From Mycolicibacterium bacteremicum (GTDB taxonomy: Bacteria; Actinomycetota; Actinomycetes; Mycobacteriales; Mycobacteriaceae), in assembly GCF_002086115.1 (NCBI RefSeq), contig NZ_MVHJ01000033.1:1-52439 (forward strand): 52,439 nucleotides of DNA, in the 5' to 3' direction. The notes under the pieces are model-generated. The model did no database searches. It was not told the DNA's origin and saw only the letters and a list, made by a program, of their open reading frames with translations. Below, piece after piece: positions 41,285 to 49,347 of this stretch. Position numbers and translations under genes: made by a program. The first letter of the stretch is position 1. Each line of letters starts with the position of its first letter.

Positions 41285-41300
41285 CGCCACACCTGTGGCG
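41285..41300. promoter_or_regulatory. Operator-like palindrome in nagE/crr promoter
   Basis: CGCCACACCTGTGGCG: 7-base arms with 2-base centre (CGCCACA-CC-TGTGGCG), perfectly symmetric in arms, in the 82-base divergent gap between EIIA and nagE. Possible binding site for a GntR-type or other sugar-responsive regulator. A second weaker repeat TTAG-GGA-CTAA is at about 41330-41340. Confidence 0.55.
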
Positions 41301-41349
41301 TTGCCGAACACGGTCCTGGGTTCTGCAGTTAGGGACTAAGCTGCCGCGA

Positions 41350-42876
41350 ATGGGTGGGTCGACGAAAGCGCAGACCAGTCCCCGGATTCCGGGGTTCGCA
41401 CAGTTGCAGCGGCTCGGCAAGAGCCTGATGCTGCCGATCGCGGTGTTGCCGGCCGCGGGCATCCTGCTGCGGCTGGGGCAGCCAGATCTGCTGGGCCGCA
41501 TCGAGGCACCGGTGATCGGGCCGTTCTTCCAGGCCATGAGCGCCGCCGGTGGCGCCCTGTTCGACAACCTGGCGCTGCTGTTCGCCGTGGGTGTGGCCAT
41601 CGGCTTCGCCAAGAAGGCCGACGGATCCACCGCGTTGGCCGCCGTCGTCGGCTATCTGGTGATGGACAAGGTCTTCGAGACCATGTCGCCGTTCGTGCTC
41701 GACGGCGTACTGGACAAGGCCGGCGAGCAGGCCCAGATCAACTACAGCGTATTCGGCGGCATCGTGATCGGCCTGCTGACCGCCTGGCTGTTCGACAAGT
41801 ACCACACCATCGAACTGCCCTCGTATCTCGGCTTCTTCGGGGGTCGGCGGTTCGTCCCGATCGTGGTGTCGCTGGCCAGTCTGTTCGTGGCGTTCGCGAT
41901 GAGCTACTTCTATCCGATCTTCGACGCCGGCCTGACCAGCCTCGGGCAGTTCATCGGTGGTGCGGGAGCTATCGGCGCGTTCGTCTACGGGTTCGCCAAC
42001 CGGATGCTCATCCCGGTCGGCCTGCACCACATCCCGAACTCCTACATCTGGTTCCTGTACGGCGATTACGACACCCCCAACGGCGTCGTCACCGGCGAGC
42101 TGACCCGTTTCGCCGCCGGCGACCCGACCGGTGGACACCTCACGTCGGGGTTCTACCCGATCCTGATGTTCGGCCTGCCCGCCGCCGCGTTGGCCATGAT
42201 CCACGTCGCCAACAAGAAGCAGCGCAAGGTGGCCGTCGGCATCCTGTCCGCCGCGGCGCTGACGGCGTTCCTCACCGGGGTCACCGAGCCGCTGGAATTC
42301 GCCTTCATGTTCGTGGCGTTCCCGCTGTATGTCATCCACGCGGTGCTGACCGGGCTCTCGCTGGCCGTCGCGTACGCACTCGACATCCACCTCGGCTTCT
42401 CCTTCTCGGCCGGCCTGATCGATCTGCTGCTCTACGGCGGCGCGCCGGCGGCCAAGAACATCCCGCTGCTGATCGGGATGGGCGTGGTGTTCTTCGTGCT
42501 CTACTACCTGCTGTTCCGGTTCGCCATCACCCGCTGGAACCTGCGCACGCCGGGCCGTGAACCCGAAGAGGAGTTCGAGGCCGAGGAGGCCGCCAACGTC
42601 GGGGCCGGTGCCGAATCCGCCACCGCCGTCAGCGCCGGCGCCGAGGCGAGCCGCACCGAGCAGGTCATCGCCGCGTTCGGCGGGCGGGAGAACCTGGTCA
42701 ACGTCGACGCCTGCATCACCCGGCTGCGGATGGAGGTCGCCGATCCGGCCAAGGTCGATCAGGCGCGGCTGAAGACGCTGGGCGCGGCCGGGGTGATCGA
42801 GGTCGGCAACAACGTGCAGGCGGTCTTCGGCACCGAGGCCGAGGCGCTGAAGAACGACATCCTCGGCGTGCTCTGA
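41350..42876 (+). CDS. nagE: PTS N-acetylglucosamine-type EIICB permease (508 aa)
   Basis: EIIC: about ten hydrophobic segments from residue 15 to 395 with the signatures LPIAVLPAAGILLRLG, HHIPNSYIWF (GLHH) and TGVTEPLEFAFMF. EIIB at the C-terminus with phospho-acceptor Cys455 in NVDACITRLRMEV. About 508 residues. The Ala/Glu-rich linker is at about 405-430. Imports and phosphorylates GlcNAc (inferred from neighbours nagA/B). Confidence 0.92.
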   Translation: MGGSTKAQTSPRIPGFAQLQRLGKSLMLPIAVLPAAGILLRLGQPDLLGRIEAPVIGPFFQAMSAAGGALFDNLALLFAVGVAIGFAKKADGSTALAAVVGYLVMDKVFETMSPFVLDGVLDKAGEQAQINYSVFGGIVIGLLTAWLFDKYHTIELPSYLGFFGGRRFVPIVVSLASLFVAFAMSYFYPIFDAGLTSLGQFIGGAGAIGAFVYGFANRMLIPVGLHHIPNSYIWFLYGDYDTPNGVVTGELTRFAAGDPTGGHLTSGFYPILMFGLPAAALAMIHVANKKQRKVAVGILSAAALTAFLTGVTEPLEFAFMFVAFPLYVIHAVLTGLSLAVAYALDIHLGFSFSAGLIDLLLYGGAPAAKNIPLLIGMGVVFFVLYYLLFRFAITRWNLRTPGREPEEEFEAEEAANVGAGAESATAVSAGAEASRTEQVIAAFGGRENLVNVDACITRLRMEVADPAKVDQARLKTLGAAGVIEVGNNVQAVFGTEAEALKNDILGVL

Positions 42877-42888
42877 CCGCCGTGGCGA

Positions 42889-43440
42889 TCAGCGGCAGTA
42901 GTCGTGCGTCGCGTACTCCAGCGCGCGCCGGAACACAGGGTCCAGTCCGCGGTTGACGCTCGCCTCGGTGATGGCGGCGTCGCGCTCAGCCGGACACGAC
43001 GGGTCGTGCAGTTCCTGCCAGCGCTGGGCGATCTCGGTCACCATGGTCTGGTTCAGGGCGTCGATCTTCGCGCGGGTCGCGGCCAGGTCGGGCGCGGTGA
43101 CCGGCGCGGCCGCCGGATCGATCTTCCAGTACGCGAACAGGCTGTGCTGCAGCGAGACGGTGGCGTCGATCTGGTCGCGGAAGACCTCCCGCACATATCC
43201 GGGGTCGGCGCCCTGGGCCTGCGCGGCGGCCGCGACACCGTCGAGGACCTGCTGTTCGCGCGGCGGGTCCGAGATCGCGCCGCCGGTCAGGTATTTGGCG
43301 GCCGCGACGGGGTCGGCGGTCTGCAGACGCTGGGCGGCAGCATCGACCAGCGGCAGCAGGGGGCTCAGCACATCGGCGCCGGCCGGCGGGGCGACCGTCG
43401 CGAGCAGCAGAGCGGCGGCGACCAGCGGTGCGCGCATCAC
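42889..43440 (-). CDS. Secreted chorismate mutase, AroQ-gamma type (183 aa)
   Basis: Signal peptide VMRAPLVAAALLLATVAPPAGAD. The mature part is all-helical with VAAAKYLTGGAISDPPREQQVLDGVAAAA, the signature of the exported mycobacterial chorismate mutases like Rv1885c. QDPSCPAERDAAI-like region and DYCR carry the two Cys of the disulfide. Why mycobacteria secrete this shikimate-pathway enzyme is not settled. Start GTG 43440 (overlapping the neighbour stop) or ATG 43437. Confidence 0.88.
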   Translation of the reverse strand: MMRAPLVAAALLLATVAPPAGADVLSPLLPLVDAAAQRLQTADPVAAAKYLTGGAISDPPREQQVLDGVAAAAQAQGADPGYVREVFRDQIDATVSLQHSLFAYWKIDPAAAPVTAPDLAATRAKIDALNQTMVTEIAQRWQELHDPSCPAERDAAITEASVNRGLDPVFRRALEYATHDYCR

Positions 43441-45197
43441 CGGGTCCCGCGCAGCAGCCGGCCGGGCCGCTTCCCGGTGTCGATGCCGTCGCGTCGGGTG
43501 ATCACGCCGCTGACGATGGTCGCGGTGTAGCCGGACGCGCCCTGGACCAGCCGGTGCCCGCCGGCCGGCAGGTCGAAGGCCATCCGCGGCGCATGCAGTG
43601 TCAGCGCATCGAGGTCGATCACGTTGAGGTCGGCCTTCTTTCCGGTCTGGATCACGCCGCGGTCGGTGAGCCCGAACAGCTGCGCGGTGTCATGGGATTG
43701 TTTGCGAACAACGTACTCCAGCGGCAGCTTCTCGCCGCGGTGACGATCCCGCGCCCAGTGCGTCAGCAGGAACGTCGGATACGACGCGTCACAGATCATG
43801 CTGCAGTGCGCGCCGCCGTCGGACAGGCCCAGCACCCCGGCGGGATGGGTCATCATCTCCCGGATCGCGTCGTGGTTACCCTCGGCGTAGTTGAACATCG
43901 GCAGCATCAACATGTTCGAGGCGTCGGCCTCCAGCATCAGGTCGTACATCGCGGCCAGCACATCCTGGCCGCGCTCAGCCGCGATCGCGGCGACCGTGCG
44001 GTCACGGGTGGGCTCGTAGTCGGGCGGTTCGCCCAGCGAGTACAACCGGTCCCCGGAGTACTGGGCCAGCGCGAACATACCGTCGAACAACACATTCGGG
44101 TCGATCGGCAGGTCCTCCTCGGACAGGATCGCCTGCCGTACAGCCGGTTCGGCGAGCCGCTCGGCCAGCTGCTCGCGACTGCACTCGGCCTTGAGCGCCC
44201 GATAGGTCGGGCGGTGGGTGAAGGCGTGGTGTCCCGGGAAGCCCAGCAGCATGCCGAACGGGCGGGCGGCGACCTGCGGGTGCAGCCGACTACCGGCCTG
44301 GTGGGCGGCCGCCGACAGGTCGAGCTGTTCACGCCACAGGTGCGGGTCGGCGTCGACCTGGATGAGCGCGAAACTCAGCGCGCAGTCGATCTCCTCGCCG
44401 AGCCGGCGCATCCACTCCAGTTCCCGCTTGGGCGCGACGATGTCCTCGCCGGCCGCGCCCTGCGGGGCAAGTTCGAACACCGCCCCACCCCCGGCCGCGG
44501 TGGCCCGGCCGAGCGCGAACAATTCGTCCTCGGCGGCGAAGGTACCGGGCACGGGTTCACCGTCCATGGCGCGGTGGGCCAGGGTGCGCGATGACGAAAA
44601 TCCCAGTGCGCCTGCCTCGATGGCGTCGCGGACGATACGGCTCATGGCGGCGATGTCGTCGGGGGTGGCCGGTTCGTTGCGGGCACCGCGTTCGCCCATC
44701 GCGTAGGCGCGCACGGTGCCGTGGGCGATCTGGCTGCCCATGTCGACGGCCAGTTCGCGGCGGCCGATGACGTCGAGGTAGTCGGCGTAGCTTTCCCAGC
44801 CCCAGGTGATGCCCTCGGTCAGTGCCGTGCCGGGAATGTCTTCGACGCCTTCCATCAGCTCGATCAGCCACTGCTCCTGGCCGGGCCGCACCGGCGCGAA
44901 CCCGACACCGCAGTTTCCCGCGACGACGGTGGTCACGCCGTGGCTGCTCGACGGTTCCAGTACGTCGTCCCAGCTGACCTGGCCGTCGTAGTGGGTGTGG
45001 ATGTCGACGAAGCCGGGTGCGACGATCTTGCCGGTGGCGTCGATGGTTTCGGCGGAGTCCCCGGCCAGCGGCGGGTCGCCCGGGCCCCGTCGTCGGACCT
45101 CGACGATGCGTCCGTCCCTGACTGCCACATCGGCGGTGAACCGGTCCGCACCGGTGCCGTCGACAACCGTTCCGCCGATGATCTTCAGATCGAACAC
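43437..45197 (-). CDS. N-acyl-D-amino-acid deacylase-type amidohydrolase (586 aa)
   Basis: GTG start. Metal-binding HTH of the amidohydrolase superfamily is at His67-Thr68-His69 (GFVDIHTHYDGQVSWDD), GVTTVVAGNCGVGFAP follows, and the C-terminal domain carries VVRKQSHDTAQLFGLTDRGVIQTGKKADLNVIDLD. This is the D-aminoacylase subfamily; several mycobacteria have two or three such genes with unclear substrates (N-acyl-D-amino acids or carbamoyl compounds). Overlaps the chorismate mutase gene by 4 bases. Confidence 0.87.
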   Translation of the reverse strand: MFDLKIIGGTVVDGTGADRFTADVAVRDGRIVEVRRRGPGDPPLAGDSAETIDATGKIVAPGFVDIHTHYDGQVSWDDVLEPSSSHGVTTVVAGNCGVGFAPVRPGQEQWLIELMEGVEDIPGTALTEGITWGWESYADYLDVIGRRELAVDMGSQIAHGTVRAYAMGERGARNEPATPDDIAAMSRIVRDAIEAGALGFSSSRTLAHRAMDGEPVPGTFAAEDELFALGRATAAGGGAVFELAPQGAAGEDIVAPKRELEWMRRLGEEIDCALSFALIQVDADPHLWREQLDLSAAAHQAGSRLHPQVAARPFGMLLGFPGHHAFTHRPTYRALKAECSREQLAERLAEPAVRQAILSEEDLPIDPNVLFDGMFALAQYSGDRLYSLGEPPDYEPTRDRTVAAIAAERGQDVLAAMYDLMLEADASNMLMLPMFNYAEGNHDAIREMMTHPAGVLGLSDGGAHCSMICDASYPTFLLTHWARDRHRGEKLPLEYVVRKQSHDTAQLFGLTDRGVIQTGKKADLNVIDLDALTLHAPRMAFDLPAGGHRLVQGASGYTATIVSGVITRRDGIDTGKRPGRLLRGTR

Positions 45198-45749
45198 GCG
45201 TCGCTCCTTCGGTTCCCCCGCATCGTGTGTAGCACTGCCCGCCGCACCGACTAGGCAGATTTGAGAAAGTGTTCACTCGCCGCGGTCGGCCCACGCCCAC
45301 CCGCCGACCCCACGCCCAGCCTCCGACCCAGATCCACGGCCCACGGCCCACGCCACCCGCCGGCCTCCTGTCACGTCCCCCGTCGGCGCCCGACCCCGCG
45401 TCCACCCGCCGGCCCTACGTCGACCCGCCGGCCCTACGTCGACCCGCCGGACCCACGTCCACCGACCGGCCGCCGGTCTCCCGCCGACATAGGTGACAAA
45501 ACGCTATGGCGAGATCTCCCCCACGGTCGCGGATCAGGCCCGATCTCGGCCGAATTACAACCCTCAGCCCGATCTCGCCACGAGATCGGGCTCACGGCGC
45601 CGGATTCGACGCATTTCCCGCGAAATCACGACCCTCACGCCGATCTCGTCGTAGCACTTCCAGTCGGTTCCCGCCCGGACAACCGAGTTGTCCACAGACA
45701 GCTCGGCCGGACAGTCCATCTTGTCGGTGCGCTTGGCGACGATGCCGAT
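45198..45749. other. Repeat-rich non-coding interval
   Basis: 552 bases with no convincing gene. The first half consists of degenerate CCCACG/CCGCCGG-type repeats (45286-45475), including the 19-base tandem. The second half is less repetitive and contains the likely promoter of the next gene. Confidence 0.5.
45406..45462 (+). repeat. 19-base tandem repeat, three copies
   Basis: CCGCCGGCCCTACGTCGAC occurs twice in exact tandem (45406-45424, 45425-45443) and once with four changes (45444-45462). More degenerate copies surround it. A candidate variable-number locus. Confidence 0.85.
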
Positions 45750-46574
45750 ATGCAACCGTTCATCGGCAGCGAGGCCCTGGCCGCCGGCACCCTGACCCGG
45801 GGCGTGCTGCGGGCCCGGTACACCGCGATCCTGCCGAACGTCTACGTCCTGAAAGGCACCGAACCGACCCTGGAGGTGCGCGCGAAGGCAGCCTGGCTGT
45901 GGAGCGGGCGAACAGCCATCATCGCCGGTCGCACGGCCGCGGCCCTGTACGGTCGCGCGCTCGCGAAGAGCTCGGATCCGGTCGAACTCATCGCCCGACA
46001 CAGCGGACGCCCGTCCGGCGTGCTGATCCGCAATGAACGCATCTCCGTCGACGAGGTCACCATCAGGCTGGGGTTGCCGACCACCACCCCGGTCCGCACC
46101 GCCTTGGACTTGGCGCGACATCTGGAGCGGGATGAGGCCGTAACACTGCTCGACCCATTCACCGCCGCGTGGGGTCTCACCAAGGACGACATCTGGCGGT
46201 TGTCGAAGCGGTATCGGGGGACGCGTTCGATCAGGACCGCGGACCGAGCCATCGTGCAGATCGACCCTGGTTCGCGGACGCCCGAGCAGACCCGCGTGCG
46301 ACTCATGCTGTCCGACGGCGCAATTCGCCCCACGCACAGCCAGATTCGCATCACCGACGGGTGGCAGGAGTCCTTGGTGGCAATGGGGTGGCCGGCCCTG
46401 AAGGTCGGTGTCGGCTGCGATCTGGCCGACGTAGACCCCGCCTTCATCATCCGCACGTCCGAGTTCCTGCAGAGCCTGGGCTGGTTGTACATCCCGGTGT
46501 TGCCGCAGCATGACAGCAGAGACGTGTGTCGCCGCGTCTGGCGGGCGGTGTTGTCGCGGACTAGGAGGACGTGA
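45750..46574 (+). CDS. Hypothetical AbiEi-like / DUF559-like protein (274 aa)
   Basis: ATG at 45750, MQPFIGSEALAAGTLTRGVLRARYTAILPNVYVLKG, matches a mycobacterial paralogous family with an N-terminal winged-helix like the AbiEi antitoxin (type IV TA) and a C-terminal nuclease-like domain. Central GRTAIIAGRTAAALYGRAL and PTTTPVRTALDLARHL support it. The C-terminus lacks a clear catalytic PD-(D/E)xK (VGVGCDLADVDPAFIIRTSE), so nuclease activity is doubtful. No toxin partner gene is adjacent. Convergent with the TetR gene, overlapping by 14 bases. Confidence 0.7.
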   Translation: MQPFIGSEALAAGTLTRGVLRARYTAILPNVYVLKGTEPTLEVRAKAAWLWSGRTAIIAGRTAAALYGRALAKSSDPVELIARHSGRPSGVLIRNERISVDEVTIRLGLPTTTPVRTALDLARHLERDEAVTLLDPFTAAWGLTKDDIWRLSKRYRGTRSIRTADRAIVQIDPGSRTPEQTRVRLMLSDGAIRPTHSQIRITDGWQESLVAMGWPALKVGVGCDLADVDPAFIIRTSEFLQSLGWLYIPVLPQHDSRDVCRRVWRAVLSRTRRT

Positions 46575-47190
46575 AGTCGGGCAGTGGCCGCCCGCAGACC
46601 TCGCGGGCCTCGGCATCGCTCATACCGAGCAACCGCAACACATCCTCGGTCACGGTGTCGGCGGCCTGCGCGTCATCGCGATCGGGCTGAGCGCGCAGCA
46701 GGTTACCCAGGCCCAGCAGCGCACCGCCGGCGACGGCCAGCGCGAGTTCGGGATCGTCGACGCGGAAGCGTTTCGCCGCGACGCCGGCCCGGATGTCGCG
46801 CAGCGCGCGCGGTGCCAAACCGCGATCGGACTGCAGCAGCATCAGCCCGTTCGCCAGCAGCACCTGACTCTCCTGGGGGCGGTTGCGGAACATGCGCCCG
46901 GTCAGCCGGAACGAAGCGGCGAAGATCTCGGCCGGATCGTCCAGGTCGGCGGTGCACACGTCGAGCAGCGCACCGTGGGTGTCCAGCACCTCCGTGACCG
47001 CGGCCTCGAACAGTTGCTCGCGCGACTCGAAGTGGTTGTAGAAGGAGCCCATCCCGACGTCGGCGGCCTGGGTGATCTCCAGGATCGGCACGTTCAGCTT
47101 GCCGTCGGCGATGAACCGCTGCGCCGCCTCGACCAATGCGGCGCGGGTGCGCTGCTTACGGCGGTCGGTGCGGGTCGGTGCATCGGGCAT
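46561..47190 (-). CDS. TetR-family transcriptional regulator (209 aa)
   Basis: The N-terminal HTH ITQAADVGMGSFYNHFESREQLFEAAV (about 39-65) is the TetR DNA-binding signature. The C-terminal ligand-binding domain has no recognised family. Divergent from the four-gene operon; two 14-base palindromes lie in the shared promoter. Probably represses the operon until an aromatic or cyclic inducer binds. Confidence 0.9.
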   Translation of the reverse strand: MPDAPTRTDRRKQRTRAALVEAAQRFIADGKLNVPILEITQAADVGMGSFYNHFESREQLFEAAVTEVLDTHGALLDVCTADLDDPAEIFAASFRLTGRMFRNRPQESQVLLANGLMLLQSDRGLAPRALRDIRAGVAAKRFRVDDPELALAVAGGALLGLGNLLRAQPDRDDAQAADTVTEDVLRLLGMSDAEAREVCGRPLPDFTSS

Positions 47191-47212
47191 GCAGCACAGT
47201 GTGCCTCATTTC

Positions 47213-47226
47213 TGATGAATTCGTCA
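47213..47226. promoter_or_regulatory. TetR operator candidate 1
   Basis: TGATGAATTCGTCA, part of a longer 22-base near-palindrome (47209-47230) with TTTCTGA/TCAGAAA ends. Matches TGAYGAWTTCGTCA shared with the site at 47257. Confidence 0.7.
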
Positions 47227-47256
47227 GAAACTGTTGACTGAGCGTCTCGTCGTATG

Positions 47257-47270
47257 TGACGATTTCGTCA
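47257..47270. promoter_or_regulatory. TetR operator candidate 2
   Basis: TGACGATTTCGTCA (TGACGA-TT-TCGTCA, perfect arms), centred 44 bases from site 1 (about four helix turns), just before the AAAGGAG ribosome site of the operon. A TTGACT hexamer lies between the two sites at 47234-47239. Confidence 0.7.
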
Positions 47271-47284
47271 ACAAAGGAGATGGG

Positions 47285-48421
47285 ATGGCCACTGACGTGC
47301 ACAAAGATCTGCACAAGGACCTGCACAGCGAGCGCGGCGCCGTCCGCGGCGAGCACCCAGGCCGGTCCCGTAACCCGCTGATCAAGGTGGCCGACCTGGC
47401 GTGGCTGGAGTTCGAGAAGCCCGATCTGACCCGCGCCGAGGCCTTCGCCCGGGCGTTCGGCTTCCAGACCGCCCAGCGCACGCCGAGCGAGCTCCACCTG
47501 CGCGGCACCGACGCCGGCGCTCCCTGCGTGCTGCTGCGACGCGGACCGCGGACCCGGTTCGGCGGACTGGCATTGCGGGCCGGCGACGAGGTCGACGTGC
47601 TGCGCATCGCCGACGCGACCGGTGCGGGCATCCGGCCGCTGCCCGAGGTGATCGGCGGCGTCGCGGTCGATCTCACCGATCCCAGCGGCACGCCGGTCCG
47701 GGTGGTCGCCGGGATGCACGCCCTGCCCGACACCCCGGTGCAGCAACCGTTGACGCACAACACCGGACGCGACATCGCGCGCATCAACGCCACCCAGCGC
47801 CCGGCCCGGGTGCCGGCGCGGGTCCAGCGGCTCGGTCATGTGGTGCTGCAATCCACCACCTATCTGACGACGCTGAACTGGTACCTGGACATGTTCGGGA
47901 TGATCGTCAGCGATTTCCTGTACTTCCCGGGCCAGCGCGATCGCGGTCCCACCATGAGCTTCATCCGGTGCGACCGCGGAAGCCAGCCCGCCGATCACCA
48001 CACCCTGGCGCTCGCGCTCGGCCCGGCCAACCGCTACGTGCATTCGGCGTATCAGGTCAGCGATCTCGACGCACTGGCCGCCGGCGGCGAATACCTCAGC
48101 GCGCGCGGCTATTCGCGGTCCTGGGGCATCGGGAGGCATATCCAGGGCAGCCAGCTGTTCGACTACTGGCGCGATCCCGACGGCTTCCTGGTCGAGCACT
48201 TCGCCGACGGCGACATGTTCGACAACACCCTGGAGCCCGGCTGGGCCGAATTCAGCGCCAGCGGGCTGTCGCAGTGGGGCCCGCCCGTCACCCGTGACTT
48301 CCTGGGCACCGATGCCCGCTCGGTGCGCCACGAGGCGGCCGCGATGCTGACCGCCCTGCGCGGGGAGAACGAATTCGACATCCGGCGCCTCGCCGGCCTA
48401 CTGAAAGTAGCTGCCACATGA
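47285..48421 (+). CDS. VOC-superfamily dioxygenase-like protein (378 aa)
   Basis: ATG at 47285 after AAAGGAG. Two VOC (vicinal oxygen chelate) halves, about residues 30-145 and 175-320. The second half keeps ligands typical of type I extradiol dioxygenases: His in RLGHVVLQ, His in the HHTLALAL/HSAYQVSDLDAL region, Glu in DGFLVEHF. Likely ring-cleaving or related oxygenase; substrate unknown. First gene of the operon. Confidence 0.8.
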   Translation: MATDVHKDLHKDLHSERGAVRGEHPGRSRNPLIKVADLAWLEFEKPDLTRAEAFARAFGFQTAQRTPSELHLRGTDAGAPCVLLRRGPRTRFGGLALRAGDEVDVLRIADATGAGIRPLPEVIGGVAVDLTDPSGTPVRVVAGMHALPDTPVQQPLTHNTGRDIARINATQRPARVPARVQRLGHVVLQSTTYLTTLNWYLDMFGMIVSDFLYFPGQRDRGPTMSFIRCDRGSQPADHHTLALALGPANRYVHSAYQVSDLDALAAGGEYLSARGYSRSWGIGRHIQGSQLFDYWRDPDGFLVEHFADGDMFDNTLEPGWAEFSASGLSQWGPPVTRDFLGTDARSVRHEAAAMLTALRGENEFDIRRLAGLLKVAAT

Positions 48422-49347
48422 CCACTTCCATCCTCCGTACCGCCGACGCCTGGTGGGTGCGCACCGCCGGGGACGCCGCCCGCATCGACACCGCGGCCAC
48501 CACCACCGCCGAACTACTGGCCGACCGCGCCGCCCTGCAGACCACGGGCGAGACCGTCGCGGTCGACAGCCTCGACCTGATCTCCCCTGTCACCACGCCG
48601 TGCCGGGTGGTGGCGCAGATGACCAACTTCGAATCCCATGTCCGCGATGCCGGGATGGATCCGAAGACGGTGCCCCTCACCTTCTTCCGCAAGTCCTCGG
48701 CCTCGGTCAGTGGGCCGTTCGACGATATCGTCAAGCCCGAGCACGTCCGGTTCCTCGACTATGAGGTGGAGATCGGTCTGGTCATCGGGCGCGACATCCC
48801 GGTGGGCACGCTGCTGACCGACAACGATCTCGCCGACGCGATCGCCGGACTGGTCATCACCAACGATGTGTCCGCCCGCGACATCCAGCTCCCCCAGACC
48901 CAGTTCTACGAGGCCAAGTCCTACCCCACCTTCACCCCGGTCGGCCCCGAACTCGTCCTGGTCGACGCCGACGAGCTCAAACGCTTCGGTGATCTGCGAC
49001 TGCGTCTGTCGGTCAACGGATCCGAACGTCAGAACGCCGTGGTCGAGGGTGACATGCTGTACCGGCCGCTGCAGGCGCTGCAATCGCTGACCCGATTCCA
49101 GGACCTGTCCGCCGGCGACCTGGTCCTCACCGGAACCCCGGTCGGCACCGCGCTGAGCGCCCCGGCCAAGGTCATCGAGATCATCGGCAACCTGCTGCCG
49201 CCCGCGGTGAAGTGGAAGGCCTTCTTCAAACGGCAGGCCGGCAACCAGAAGTACCTGCACGACGGCGATATCGTCGAGGCCACCGTCGCCACCGACGACG
49301 GCGCCATCGACCTCGGCCGCCAACGCATGCGGGTGCGCTATCCATGA
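48418..49347 (+). CDS. Fumarylacetoacetate hydrolase-family protein (309 aa)
   Basis: Metal ligands Glu116, Glu118 and Asp150 are visible (DYEVEIGLVIG, ITNDVSARD). ATG overlaps the upstream stop as ATGA. Family members hydrolyse C-C bonds or tautomerise/decarboxylate products of extradiol cleavage, fitting the VOC neighbour (inferred). Confidence 0.88.
   Translation: MTTSILRTADAWWVRTAGDAARIDTAATTTAELLADRAALQTTGETVAVDSLDLISPVTTPCRVVAQMTNFESHVRDAGMDPKTVPLTFFRKSSASVSGPFDDIVKPEHVRFLDYEVEIGLVIGRDIPVGTLLTDNDLADAIAGLVITNDVSARDIQLPQTQFYEAKSYPTFTPVGPELVLVDADELKRFGDLRLRLSVNGSERQNAVVEGDMLYRPLQALQSLTRFQDLSAGDLVLTGTPVGTALSAPAKVIEIIGNLLPPAVKWKAFFKRQAGNQKYLHDGDIVEATVATDDGAIDLGRQRMRVRYP

Noticed and set aside
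45286..45475. CRISPR array
   Set aside because: Units are directly adjacent with no unique spacers, so this is a plain tandem repeat.
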